In this document: positions 9,901 to 22,165 of the stretch, piece by piece
How positions within the stretch are numbered: the first letter of the stretch is position 1
Layout: each line of letters starts with the position of its first letter
Source of the DNA: Pseudomonas sp. ADAK13
GTDB lineage: Bacteria; Pseudomonadota; Gammaproteobacteria; Pseudomonadales; Pseudomonadaceae
Length of the DNA: 64,000 nucleotides
Direction: 5' to 3'
NCBI RefSeq assembly: GCF_012935715.1
Contig: NZ_CP052860.1
Coordinates: forward strand, 2,232,001 to 2,296,000
The notes under the pieces: generated by a model
The model's input: the letters and a program-made list of their open reading frames with translations, nothing else
Databases searched by the model: none
What the model was told of the DNA's origin: nothing
Position numbers and translations under genes: made by a program

Positions 9901-10168
9901 CAAGATTCTAGTTCTAATGGGTCATCAGAAAGCACGTTCAGGAAGCGTCTTGCAGCGAGAAGACCTTGAGTACCGTCTACGATACTCGATGAGGTATCGC
10001 CGTCGATAGCCGAAATGTCTGGGGAGTGGGATCCATACTGAAGATGACACGTCCCTGTGTCGGAGCAATTCCATCGCTCCAATCCGTGTGTCATCCAGCG
10101 AGAGCGAATTTACCTACAACGAAGGTGCATCGGATCGATTCGCAACATTTGTTCAGATTTGGCGGTAC

Positions 10169-10420
10169 TTAAAATACCCAGCGTTGGGTCTGCTGATGTT
10201 CGCTGAGTTGCTGCATCGGCGAGCTGGCGAAGCCCATGCCATCACCGGACTCACTCAGGGTTTGACGCTCCTCGAACGGTATAGGGGCCACCGGCTTGGA
10301 TGCACCGACCGTTTCCGTCCCCAGGGTTGCCGCCATGACCACCAACACCATCCGGCCCCATACATTAACCTTCTGCAGAACACTCACTCGTCTCGAAACA
10401 GCATAAAACCAGATTGCCAT
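10169..10420 (-). CDS. Small secreted-looking hypothetical protein
   Basis: An 83-residue frame with a good ribosome-binding site (AAGGA three bases before the ATG). It has an N-terminal basic stretch, a hydrophobic segment (MVLVVMAATLGTETVGA) and a possible cleavage after VGA, leaving a short polar mature peptide rich in Ser, Gln and Glu. It lies in the 0.7-kb gap between the divergent FecR/CHASE2 operon and the response regulator. I do not recognise a family. An overlapping plus-strand frame looks less protein-like. Confidence 0.45.
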   Translation of the reverse strand: MAIWFYAVSRRVSVLQKVNVWGRMVLVVMAATLGTETVGASKPVAPIPFEERQTLSESGDGMGFASSPMQQLSEHQQTQRWVF

Positions 10421-10592
10421 TGATCCTTTTCCTGAAGGTCTCGAGCCGGTATCTTCCCAGCTTGGGTATTGACGATTTCCAATGGCTTACGGCCATTTGA
10501 TATCAGCGTACCGAGAGATTCATAGGGTCTGAGAATCTGACCATAATTGTTCAGATTCAAGTCCCCGTTTTTAAACAAGAAAGGACCCTGCC

Positions 10593-11315
10593 ATGCGTGT
10601 CGCAATACTGGATGACGAACCTGCTGAACTGCGGCGGGTGGAACAGACACTGCGACAAATCCCCAGCGCTGCGGATCAGCCATGGACCCTGCACTGCTTT
10701 GAGCGTGGAGAAGACCTGCTGCGCCAACTGCGCCGGGAAACCTTTGACCTGCTGATCCTCGACTGGCAACTGCCCGACCTCAGCGGCCTGGCATTGCTGC
10801 GCTGGACCCGCGAGCACATGGAAGTACCACCTGCCGCCATCATGCTCACCAGCCGCGATGCCGAGAGTGATATCGTCCAGGCGTTGAACAGTGGCGCGGA
10901 TGATTACGTCAGCAAGCCGTTTCGTCCCAACGAGTTGAAGGCACGGGTCAATGCTGTGCTGCGCCGTCACGGACTGCAAAAGTCCGCGGCCAGCGAAGTG
11001 CTGACCTTCAACGACCTGACTTTTGATGATGCTGAACTCACGGTGAGCAGGGCAGGGAAACCCATCAGCCTGACGGAACGCGAATATCGCCTGGCTCGGT
11101 GCCTGTTCGAGAACCTGGCCCGGCCGCTGTCTCGGGAATATCTGTATGAGCGGTTCTGGACCCACGAAGAAATGGTGTCGTCACGGCCGCTGGATACGCA
11201 TATTTATCGGCTGCGAAACAAGCTGGGACTGACGGCGGATCGAGGTTGGCAGTTACTGACAATCTATGGGTATGGGTACCGATTGGAGAGCGTGACAGCA
11301 GCATCCGACGAGTGA
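10593..11315 (+). CDS. OmpR-family response regulator
   Basis: A 240-residue two-component regulator. The receiver domain (1-118) has the acidic pocket at DDE (7-9), phosphoacceptor Asp57 in LILDWQLPD, Thr86 in MLTSRDA and Lys108 in SKPF. The DNA-binding winged helix follows (LTEREYRLARCLFENLARPLSREYLYERFW ... DTHIYRLRNKLG ... YGYGYRLE). It is divergent from the CHASE2 kinase/FecR operon and is probably its partner. The stop is followed by a parS-like palindrome and a terminator shared with gyrB. Confidence 0.88.
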   Translation: MRVAILDDEPAELRRVEQTLRQIPSAADQPWTLHCFERGEDLLRQLRRETFDLLILDWQLPDLSGLALLRWTREHMEVPPAAIMLTSRDAESDIVQALNSGADDYVSKPFRPNELKARVNAVLRRHGLQKSAASEVLTFNDLTFDDAELTVSRAGKPISLTEREYRLARCLFENLARPLSREYLYERFWTHEEMVSSRPLDTHIYRLRNKLGLTADRGWQLLTIYGYGYRLESVTAASDE

Positions 11316-11317
11316 GA

Positions 11318-11333
11318 TGTTCCACGTGGAGCA
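11318..11333. promoter_or_regulatory. parS-like ParB-binding site
   Basis: TGTTCCACGTGGAGCA, one mismatch from the 16-bp palindrome found inside recF. It lies just after the response-regulator stop codon. Pseudomonas parS sites are known to cluster close to oriC, and parA/parB are encoded 18 kb away in this window. Confidence 0.7.
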
Positions 11334-11361
11334 TTTATAAAACCCCATATTCCACCCAATA

Positions 11362-11392
11362 AAAAAGGCCAACGCTAAGCGTTGGCCTTTTT
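11362..11392. terminator. Bidirectional rho-independent terminator
   Basis: A 14-bp perfect stem (AAAAAGGCCAACGC with GCGTTGGCCTTTTT) around a TAA loop, placed between the convergent response-regulator and gyrB genes. T-runs on both strands mean it can end transcription from either side. Confidence 0.93.
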
Positions 11393-11411
11393 GTTTTGAG
11401 CTACAACCTGA

Positions 11412-14943
<3,532 letters not shown>

Positions 14944-14963
14944 CTAGCTTCTGCTGAACATGG

Positions 14964-16067
14964 TTACAGGCGCATCGGCATGACAACGTAAGCCGAGTCA
15001 TCGTTGTCGGATTCTTGTACAAGGGCGCTGCTGTTGGAGTCGGACAGGATCAGACGAACCTGTTCGGTGGTCATCACACCCAGCACGTCCAACAAGTAGC
15101 TGACGTTGAAGCCGATTTCCAGGTTGCCACCGTTGTAGTCGACGCCCACTTCTTCTTCCGCTTCTTCCTGCTCCGGGTTGTTCGCCTGGATTTTCAGTTG
15201 GCCGTTGGCCAATTGCAGACGAATACCGCGGTATTTCTCGTTGGAAAGAATGGCGGTACGGCTGAACGCTTCGCGCAGGGCCTGACGATCACCGATCACC
15301 AGCTTGTCGCCGCCTTTAGGCAGTACGCGCTCGTAATCCGGGAATTTGCCGTCAACCAGCTTGGACGTGAAGGTAAACTCGCCAGTGGTCGCGCGGATGT
15401 GGTGCTGGCCCAATACGATACTGACATTGCCGTCCGGCTCGGTCAGCAGACGCGCCAGTTCCAGAATACCTTTACGCGGCACGATGACCTGGTGGCGATC
15501 CGGTTGTCCGATATCGGCCTTCATCGAGCACATGGCCAGACGGTGACCGTCGGTGGCTACAGCACGGATGATGCCTTCGGAGACTTCCAGCAGCATGCCG
15601 TTCAAGTAGTAACGCACGTCCTGCTGGGCCATGGCGAAGCTGGTGCGCTCGATCAAGCGGCGCAGCCGGCTTTGTTCCAAGCTGCAGGTGAGCGAGCCAG
15701 GACCTTCTTCCACGGTCGGGAAGTCGTTGGCGGGCAAGGTCGACAGGGTGAAACGGCTGCGACCAGCCTTGACCACCAGCTTCTGCTCATCAACCTTGAT
15801 ATCGATCAGCGCGTCGTTGGGCAGGCTTTTGCAGATGTCCATCAGCTTGCGCGCCGGCACGGTGATCTCGCCGGGCTCGGCGGGTTCTTCCAGCTGGACA
15901 CGACCGACCAGTTCGACTTCCAGGTCGGTACCGGTCAAGGACAGTTGCTGGCCTTCTACAACCAGCAATACGTTGGAAAGCACCGGCAAGGTCTGTCGGC
16001 GCTCGACGACGCCTGCGACCAGTTGCAGGGGTTTCAACAGGGCTTCGCGTTGAATGGTGAAATGCAT
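14964..16067 (-). CDS. dnaN: DNA polymerase III beta subunit (sliding clamp)
   Basis: The 367-residue processivity clamp that encircles DNA and tethers polymerase III. It shows the three-domain clamp pattern: MHFTIQREALLKPLQLVAGVVERRQTLPVLSN at the N terminus, RSRFTLSTLPANDFP in the middle and the C-terminal YVVMPMRL that forms part of the protein-binding pocket. The length equals that of other Pseudomonas clamps. It follows dnaA by 39 bases and precedes recF by 20 bases. Confidence 0.98.
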   Translation of the reverse strand: MHFTIQREALLKPLQLVAGVVERRQTLPVLSNVLLVVEGQQLSLTGTDLEVELVGRVQLEEPAEPGEITVPARKLMDICKSLPNDALIDIKVDEQKLVVKAGRSRFTLSTLPANDFPTVEEGPGSLTCSLEQSRLRRLIERTSFAMAQQDVRYYLNGMLLEVSEGIIRAVATDGHRLAMCSMKADIGQPDRHQVIVPRKGILELARLLTEPDGNVSIVLGQHHIRATTGEFTFTSKLVDGKFPDYERVLPKGGDKLVIGDRQALREAFSRTAILSNEKYRGIRLQLANGQLKIQANNPEQEEAEEEVGVDYNGGNLEIGFNVSYLLDVLGVMTTEQVRLILSDSNSSALVQESDNDDSAYVVMPMRL

Positions 16068-16106
16068 GGTCTAGTCCCTTGCCTTAATAAGCTGCGCTGG
16101 TGTTCA

Positions 16107-17627
16107 TCAAGTAGTCAGTGTACGCAGCAGGTTCTTGTAGTCCTCGCGAATATCCGCGTCGGATTCCTTAAGTTCGTTGATCTTGCGGCACGCGTGCAAG
16201 ACCGTGGTGTGGTCGCGACCGCCAAACACATCACCAATTTCCGGCAGGCTATGGTTGGTCAGCTCTTTGGAGAGCGCCATCGCCACCTGACGAGGCCGTG
16301 CTACCGAACGCGAACGGCGCTTGGACAGCAGGTCGGAAATCTTGATCTTGTAGTACTCGGCCACGGTGCGCTGGATGTTATCCACACTCACCAGCTTGTC
16401 TTGCAACGCCAGCAGGTCTTTCAGGGATTCGCGAATCAGCTCGATGGTGATGTCACGGCCCATGAAGTGCGAGTGAGCGATGACCCGCTTGAGCGCGCCT
16501 TCCAGCTCACGCACGTTGGAACGAATGCGCTGTGCGATAAAGAATGCCGCGTCGTGAGGCAAATCGACTTTAGCCTGGTCAGCCTTTTTCATCAGGATCG
16601 CGACGCGGGTTTCCAGTTCCGGCGGCTCGACCGCTACGGTCAGGCCCCAGCCGAAGCGCGACTTCAGACGCTCTTCCAGGCCTTCGATTTCCTTCGGGTA
16701 ACGGTCACTGGTCAAGATGACCTGTTGACCACCTTCGAGCAACGCGTTGAACGTGTGGAAAAACTCTTCCTGGGAACGTTCCTTGCGGGCGAAGAATTGA
16801 ATGTCATCGATCAGCAAGGCATCAACAGAACGGTAGAACCGTTTGAACTCGTTGATCGCGTTGAGCTGCAGTGCCTTGACCATGTCGGCCACGAAGCGCT
16901 CCGAATGCAGGTACACGACCTTGGCATTCGGGTTCTTCTTTAATAGGTGGTTACCCACAGCGTGCATCAAGTGAGTTTTACCCAAGCCAACGCCGCCATA
17001 AAGGAAGAGCGGGTTGTAACCGTGCTTGGGGTTGTCGGCGACCTGCCAGGCAGCCGCGCGGGCCAGCTGGTTGGATTTACCTTCGACAAAGTTCTCAAAG
17101 GTGAACGTACGGTTCAGGTAACTGGTGTGCTTGAGCGCGCCCTCTACCTGGACGGTGCGCTGTTCAGCACGAACCGGGGCCTGTTGGGAGCTGGCGCCGG
17201 CCATTGGGTCAAAGCTGTCGCGGGACGGCTCTTCATTTATAGGCGCGTTTTTCTGCGACGAGGATTTCGAAGGCGTTTGGGCAACCGGTGCTGGCGAGTT
17301 ATTAACAGGCGCCGCCGCGGCCTGAGCCTGCGAAGCACTCGCTGCCAACGGCGCATTCGGCGCAGCACGGGGTGCCGAGCTGCGTTTGCTGCCTATTAAT
17401 AAGGAGAGCACCGGAGCAAGCCCGTTGCCGTGTTCGTCGAGCAATTCGAGAACGCGGCTCAGGTATTTCTCGTTGACCCAGTCGAGAACAAAACGATTGG
17501 GTGCGTAGACACGCAACTCGTCGCCTTCGGCTTCGACCTGTAGCGGACGGATCCAGGTGTTGAATTGCTGGGCAGGCAGCTCATCGCGCAAAAGCTCCAC
17601 GCACTGCTGCCAAAGTTCCACTGACAC
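16107..17627 (-). CDS. dnaA: Chromosomal replication initiator protein DnaA
   Basis: The 506-residue AAA+ initiator that binds DnaA boxes and melts oriC. Domain I is [29 protein letters not shown]; a Pro/Ala/Ser/Gln-rich linker spans about residues 90-160; the AAA+ core has Walker [10 protein letters not shown] and Walker B LLIDDIQF; domain IV carries the DnaA signature around [15 protein letters not shown]. The start is GTG at 17627 with TAGGGGAT upstream. It is transcribed away from oriC and heads the dnaN-recF-gyrB operon. DnaA boxes upstream suggest autoregulation. Confidence 0.98.
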   Translation of the reverse strand: MSVELWQQCVELLRDELPAQQFNTWIRPLQVEAEGDELRVYAPNRFVLDWVNEKYLSRVLELLDEHGNGLAPVLSLLIGSKRSSAPRAAPNAPLAASASQAQAAAAPVNNSPAPVAQTPSKSSSQKNAPINEEPSRDSFDPMAGASSQQAPVRAEQRTVQVEGALKHTSYLNRTFTFENFVEGKSNQLARAAAWQVADNPKHGYNPLFLYGGVGLGKTHLMHAVGNHLLKKNPNAKVVYLHSERFVADMVKALQLNAINEFKRFYRSVDALLIDDIQFFARKERSQEEFFHTFNALLEGGQQVILTSDRYPKEIEGLEERLKSRFGWGLTVAVEPPELETRVAILMKKADQAKVDLPHDAAFFIAQRIRSNVRELEGALKRVIAHSHFMGRDITIELIRESLKDLLALQDKLVSVDNIQRTVAEYYKIKISDLLSKRRSRSVARPRQVAMALSKELTNHSLPEIGDVFGGRDHTTVLHACRKINELKESDADIREDYKNLLRTLTT

Positions 17628-18212
17628 GGATATCCCCTAAGTTGAAAGCCGGTGAGGCAAAAACAGCCGCCATTGTAGCGGCCAGCCGTCCACTTATCCA
17701 CATGTAGGTTGCTCACAGGGCGCCAAGAATCAATGCCTTAACTGTAAAAAAGGCGACAAATGGTCTGTGCATAAGCTCTGTGGATAAGCGACCCTAAGCC
17801 CGTTGTACAAGTGGGGTCGAAAGTCTGTGGGTAACTGGCCTGTGGATAAGTAGCCATTCCACACACAGCTTATCCGATAGCGCAGCACAGGCAGAGCACC
17901 GTTTCTCCCCCGTGTTGTCATTCTCTGTACATCAGGTGGAATATGGCCTCAAGGCAGTTATCCACAGAAGATCGCCTGCCTAGCTTTTATAAGCTTTACA
18001 GAAAAGCTTTAAATAACTTCCTTCTTTATTTTTATATCTATGGCATTGCTCGTGAAAGCCGAACCGCCCGGATTCGGTCCAGAGGCCTCCAGATATCTAA
18101 TTAAAGGAAAAGCTGGTTGGAAATTGACCTAGAGGCTTGCTTTCTCTAGAATCGCCGGTCTCTTAAAACGGGGGCCATTCCGGCCCGTTGTGGACGAACC
18201 AGGTAACACGCC
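17628..18212. other. oriC: Chromosomal replication origin oriC
   Basis: The 585-bp dnaA-rpmH intergenic region. Perfect DnaA boxes TTATCCACA lie at 17694-17702 and 17958-17966, and as TGTGGATAA at 17779-17787 and 17841-17849. Variants are TGTGCATAA (17766), TGTGGGTAA (17826) and TTATCCGAT (17870). An AT-rich stretch at about 17990-18050 (TTTTATAAGCTTTACAG and onward) is the likely unwinding element. This is where Pseudomonas origins are known to lie. The region also has to hold the divergent promoters of dnaA and rpmH. Confidence 0.93.
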
Positions 18213-18347
18213 ATGAAACGTACTTTCCAACCAAGCACCATCAAACGCGCCCGTACTCACGGCTTCCGTGCTCGCATGGCCACCAAGAACGGCCGTGCTG
18301 TCCTGTCGCGTCGCCGCGCCAAAGGTCGTGCGCGTCTGGCAGTTTGA
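18213..18347 (+). CDS. rpmH: 50S ribosomal protein L34
   Basis: A 44-residue highly basic protein of the large ribosomal subunit. It begins [20 protein letters not shown] and ends [12 protein letters not shown], the canonical L34 sequence. It lies directly after oriC and 13 bases before the rnpA start, and the two are normally co-transcribed. The upstream TATTTTTATATCTATGG and TTGACCTAGAGGCTTGC stretches could hold its promoter. Confidence 0.98.
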   Translation: MKRTFQPSTIKRARTHGFRARMATKNGRAVLSRRRAKGRARLAV

Positions 18348-18360
18348 TAATCCGGTACTG

Positions 18361-18768
18361 GTGGTGAGTCAGGACTTCAGTCGGGAAAAGCGTCTGCTAA
18401 CCCCCCGGCATTTCAAGGCAGTCTTTGACTCCCCCACCGGCAAGGTTCCGGGGAAAAATCTCCTGCTCCTTGCGCGTAACAACGATCTGGATCACCCCCG
18501 TCTCGGGTTGGTGATCGGCAAGAAGAGCGTAAAGCTCTCCGTTGAGCGCAATCGCCTCAAGCGTCTGATGCGCGAATCGTTTCGCCTCCACCAGGAGACT
18601 CTGGTTGGTTGGGATATTGTTATCGTCGCGCGCAAAGGCTTGGGGGACGTAGAAAACCCCGAATTGATTCAGCATTTCGGCAAGCTCTGGAAACGTTTGG
18701 CTCGTACCAACAAGCCAGCACCAGCTGTCAGCACCGAAACTGTAGGGGTAGACAGTACTGATGCGTAA
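18361..18768 (+). CDS. rnpA: Ribonuclease P protein component
   Basis: A 135-residue basic protein that assists the RNase P ribozyme in maturing tRNA 5' ends. The RNase P signature [13 protein letters not shown] and the [18 protein letters not shown] terminus are clear. The start is taken as the GTG at 18361 (giving [12 protein letters not shown], as in P. putida); GTG 18364 is possible. Its 3' end overlaps yidD by 8 bases, as is usual in the rpmH-rnpA-yidD-yidC operon. Confidence 0.95.
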   Translation: MVSQDFSREKRLLTPRHFKAVFDSPTGKVPGKNLLLLARNNDLDHPRLGLVIGKKSVKLSVERNRLKRLMRESFRLHQETLVGWDIVIVARKGLGDVENPELIQHFGKLWKRLARTNKPAPAVSTETVGVDSTDA

Positions 18769-19006
18769 ACTGGCGCTCGTTCCGATCCAGTTTTACCGCT
18801 ATGCCATTAGTCCCCTGATGGCAAATCACTGTCGTTTCTACCCCAGTTGTTCCTGCTACGCGTTGGAAGCCATAGAAAATCATGGCCTTCTGCGCGGTGG
18901 CTGGCTGACCTTTCGTCGTTTAGGTCGCTGTCATCCGTGGAATCCCGGTGGTTATGACCCGGTTCCACCTATCCCTACCTCCCGTTCTTCTTCGATGGCC
19001 GAGTAA
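18761..19006 (+). CDS. yidD: Membrane protein insertion efficiency factor
   Basis: An 81-residue YidD (DUF37) protein that supports membrane-protein insertion with YidC. The family core [20 protein letters not shown] followed by [20 protein letters not shown] and [14 protein letters not shown] is intact, including the conserved cysteines. It overlaps the rnpA 3' end and precedes yidC by two bases. Confidence 0.95.
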   Translation: MRKLALVPIQFYRYAISPLMANHCRFYPSCSCYALEAIENHGLLRGGWLTFRRLGRCHPWNPGGYDPVPPIPTSRSSSMAE

Positions 19007-19008
19007 TC

Positions 19009-20691
19009 ATGGATATTAAACGCACGATCCTGATCGTCGCCCTGGCAATCGTGTCCTACTCTATGGTTCTTAAGTGGAACCAGGATTATGGCCAAGCTGC
19101 CCTGCCGACTCAGAATGTTGCTACCAATCAGTCGGCGCCGGCTATTCCGGATACGCCACTGGGTAACAATGCTGCCGCCAGTGCCGATGTACCCAGCGCG
19201 AATGCCGATACCAGCACCCCGGTAGAAACCCCGGTCGTCACCAATAAAGACCTCATCCATGTAAAAACGGATGTACTGGACCTGGCTATCGATCCACAAG
19301 GTGGTGATATCGCCCAGCTGAAGCTGCCGCTGTATCCACGTCGCCAAGACCATCCGGATGTTCCGTTCCAGCTGTTCGATAACGGCGGCGAACGTGTATA
19401 TCTGGCGCAAAGTGGCCTGACCGGTACTGACGGTCCGGATGCTCGTGCTACCGGTCGTCCGGTTTATTCGACCGAACAGAAGACTTATCAACTGGCTGAT
19501 GGCCAGAATCAGTTGAACGTCGACCTGAAATTCAGTCACGACGGCGTCAACTACATCAAGCGTTTCAGCTTCACCCGCGGTTTGTACGATCTGAAAGTCA
19601 CCTACCTGATCGACAACGAAAGCGCGAAGCCGTGGACTGGCAACCTGTTTGCCCAGCTCAAGCGTGACAACAGCGCCGATCCTTCTTCCAGCACCGCCAC
19701 CGGCACCGCGACTTACCTGGGCGCCGCCCTGTGGACAAGTAACGAGCCGTACAAAAAAGTGTCGATGAAAGATATCGACAAAGGCGCGCTGAAAGAAACC
19801 GTTCAAGGTGGCTGGGTTGCCTGGTTGCAACACTACTTCGTGACCGCATGGATCCCGAACAAAGGTGATGCCAACCTCGTTCAAACCCGCAAAGACAGCC
19901 AAGGCAACTACATCATTGGCTTTACTGGCCCGACGTTGACCGTCGCTCCGGGTGCCAAGGCTGAAGCCAGCGCTACGTTGTATGCCGGTCCGAAGAGCCA
20001 GGCCGTCCTCAAAGAGTTATCCCCAGGTCTGGAACTGACTGTGGATTACGGCATTTTGTGGTTCATTGCCCAGCCAATCTTCTGGCTGCTGCAACATATC
20101 CACAGCATTGTGGGTAACTGGGGCTTCTCGATCATCCTGCTGACCATGCTGATCAAGGGGATCTTCTTCCCACTGTCGGCCGCCAGCTACAAGTCGATGG
20201 CTCGCATGCGTGCCGTGGCCCCGAAACTGGCCGCGCTGAAAGAACAACATGGCGATGACCGGCAGAAAATGTCGCAGGCCATGATGGAGCTGTACAAGAA
20301 AGAGAAGATCAACCCGCTGGGTGGATGCTTGCCGATTCTGGTGCAGATGCCGGTGTTCCTGTCGCTGTACTGGGTGCTCCTGGAAAGCGTGGAAATGCGC
20401 CAGGCACCGTTCATGCTGTGGATAACTGACCTGTCGATCAAAGACCCGTTCTTTATCCTGCCGATCATCATGGGCGCGACCATGTTCATCCAGCAGCGTC
20501 TGAACCCGACGCCTCCGGACCCGATGCAGGCCAAGGTCATGAAAATGATGCCAATCATCTTCACCTTCTTCTTCCTGTGGTTCCCGGCTGGTCTGGTGCT
20601 GTACTGGGTGGTCAACAACTGCCTGTCGATCTCCCAACAGTGGTACATCACACGTAAAATCGAAGCGGCTACCAAAAAAGCCGAGGCGTAA
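19009..20691 (+). CDS. yidC: Membrane protein insertase YidC
   Basis: The 560-residue Oxa1/YidC insertase that inserts and folds inner-membrane proteins. It has an N-terminal helix (residues 4-20), a low-complexity Ala/Asn/Thr linker, a large periplasmic domain (about 80-330) and the conserved C-terminal five-helix core, recognisable by NWGFSIILLTMLIKGIFFPLS, NPLGGCLPILVQMPVFLSLYWVL and FFLWFPAGLVLYWVVNNCLSI. It is the last gene of the rpmH operon and is followed by a DnaA box and a terminator. Confidence 0.97.
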   Translation: MDIKRTILIVALAIVSYSMVLKWNQDYGQAALPTQNVATNQSAPAIPDTPLGNNAAASADVPSANADTSTPVETPVVTNKDLIHVKTDVLDLAIDPQGGDIAQLKLPLYPRRQDHPDVPFQLFDNGGERVYLAQSGLTGTDGPDARATGRPVYSTEQKTYQLADGQNQLNVDLKFSHDGVNYIKRFSFTRGLYDLKVTYLIDNESAKPWTGNLFAQLKRDNSADPSSSTATGTATYLGAALWTSNEPYKKVSMKDIDKGALKETVQGGWVAWLQHYFVTAWIPNKGDANLVQTRKDSQGNYIIGFTGPTLTVAPGAKAEASATLYAGPKSQAVLKELSPGLELTVDYGILWFIAQPIFWLLQHIHSIVGNWGFSIILLTMLIKGIFFPLSAASYKSMARMRAVAPKLAALKEQHGDDRQKMSQAMMELYKKEKINPLGGCLPILVQMPVFLSLYWVLLESVEMRQAPFMLWITDLSIKDPFFILPIIMGATMFIQQRLNPTPPDPMQAKVMKMMPIIFTFFFLWFPAGLVLYWVVNNCLSISQQWYITRKIEAATKKAEA

Positions 20692-20718
20692 TTTACTCTG
20701 TGGATAACACCACTCAAG

Positions 20719-20737
20719 ACGCCCCCTAGTGGGGCGT
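20719..20737 (+). terminator. Rho-independent terminator after yidC
   Basis: ACGCCCC (20719-20725) pairs with GGGGCGT (20731-20737) around a 5-base loop, followed by TTTGCTTT. A perfect DnaA box (20699-20707) lies between the yidC stop and this hairpin. Confidence 0.85.
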
Positions 20738-20771
20738 TTTGCTTTCCGTCACTTTTATCCGGGTACCCGCC

Positions 20772-22142
20772 ATGAGCGCTCCTCGTGAAACCATCGCCGC
20801 TGTCGCCACCGCTCAAGGTCGTGGTGGTGTCGGTATCGTTCGTATTTCCGGGCCGCTCGCCGGCGTGGCAGCCCAGGCCGTCATTGGGCGGGAGCTGAAG
20901 CCTCGGTATGCGCATTACGGGCCTTTTCTGGGGGCCGATGAAGAAGTGCTCGATGAAGGTATTGCCCTTTATTTCCCGGGCCCGAACTCATTTACCGGCG
21001 AGGACGTCCTGGAACTCCAGGGCCACGGTGGCCCGATCGTTCTGGATATGCTGCTGCAGCGTTGCCTGCAATTGGGTTGCCGCCTGGCACGCCCGGGCGA
21101 ATTCAGTGAACGTGCGTTTCTCAACGACAAACTCGACCTGGCCCAGGCCGAGGCGATTGCCGACCTGATCGAAGCCAGTTCTGCACAAGCGGCGCGCAAT
21201 GCCTTGCGTTCGCTGCAGGGCGCTTTTTCCCTGCGTGTGCATAACCTCACCGAGCAGTTGATCAGCTTGCGCATCTACGTTGAGGCCGCGATCGATTTCC
21301 CGGAGGAAGAAATCGACTTCCTTGCCGATGGCCATGTCCTGGCGATGCTGGACAGAGTTCGTGACGAGTTATCCACAGTACTGCGTGAGGCTGGGCAAGG
21401 TGCCTTGCTGCGTGACGGTATGACCGTGGTGATTGCCGGCCGTCCAAACGCAGGCAAGTCGAGCCTTCTCAACGCCCTGGCCGGGCGAGAAGCAGCCATC
21501 GTCACTGAGATCGCCGGGACTACGCGGGATATCTTGCGCGAACATATCCACATTGATGGCATGCCACTGCACGTGGTGGACACCGCCGGGCTGCGTGACA
21601 CCGATGACCAGGTGGAAAAGATCGGTGTGGAACGCGCTTTGAAGGCGATCACAGAGGCCGATCGTGTGCTGCTGGTAGTGGATGCCACCGCGCCAGAGGC
21701 AGCAGATCCGTTTGCGCTGTGGCCGGAATTTCTCGAACAACGGCCAGACCCGGCCAAGGTCACGCTGATTCGAAACAAGGCCGACCTGACGGGCGAGGCG
21801 ATCGCCCTGGAAGTCAGTGAGGACGGCCACGTGACGATCAGCTTAAGTGCCAAGTCTGCGGGAGAGGGGCTGGAACTGCTGCGCGATCATCTGAAAGCGT
21901 GCATGGGCTACGAGCAGACCTCGGAAAGCAGCTTCAGCGCTCGTCGCAGGCACCTGGAGGCGCTACGGCATGCCAGCGCCGCCCTCGAGCATGGCCGCGC
22001 GCAGCTGACGCTGGCAGGAGCCGGTGAGCTGCTGGCTGAAGATTTACGTCAAGCGCAGCAGCTGTTGGGTGAGATCACCGGCGCATTCAGCTCCGATGAT
22101 TTGTTGGGGCGGATTTTTTCAAGCTTCTGTATCGGGAAATAG
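20772..22142 (+). CDS. mnmE: tRNA modification GTPase MnmE
   Basis: A 456-residue GTPase that, together with MnmG, installs the 5-carboxymethylaminomethyl group on U34 of certain tRNAs. The N-terminal tetrahydrofolate-binding domain starts [22 protein letters not shown]; the G domain has G1 [10 protein letters not shown]2/G3 AGTTRD and DTAG, and G4 RNKADL; the C terminus ends in the conserved Cys motif FSSFCIGK. The ATG at 20772 is chosen over an upstream frame start because it begins the conserved [10 protein letters not shown] sequence. A perfect DnaA box lies inside the gene (21369-21377) and another just after it (22148-22156). Confidence 0.97.
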   Translation: MSAPRETIAAVATAQGRGGVGIVRISGPLAGVAAQAVIGRELKPRYAHYGPFLGADEEVLDEGIALYFPGPNSFTGEDVLELQGHGGPIVLDMLLQRCLQLGCRLARPGEFSERAFLNDKLDLAQAEAIADLIEASSAQAARNALRSLQGAFSLRVHNLTEQLISLRIYVEAAIDFPEEEIDFLADGHVLAMLDRVRDELSTVLREAGQGALLRDGMTVVIAGRPNAGKSSLLNALAGREAAIVTEIAGTTRDILREHIHIDGMPLHVVDTAGLRDTDDQVEKIGVERALKAITEADRVLLVVDATAPEAADPFALWPEFLEQRPDPAKVTLIRNKADLTGEAIALEVSEDGHVTISLSAKSAGEGLELLRDHLKACMGYEQTSESSFSARRRHLEALRHASAALEHGRAQLTLAGAGELLAEDLRQAQQLLGEITGAFSSDDLLGRIFSSFCIGK

Positions 22143-22165
22143 ACGGGTTATCCACAGCTGACACG

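Noticed and set aside
10088..10423. A 111-codon plus-strand frame in the regulator-FecR gap
   Set aside because: It overlaps the minus-strand small gene that has a better ribosome-binding site and a plausible leader peptide. The plus-strand product is rich in His and Arg and looks like a shadow.
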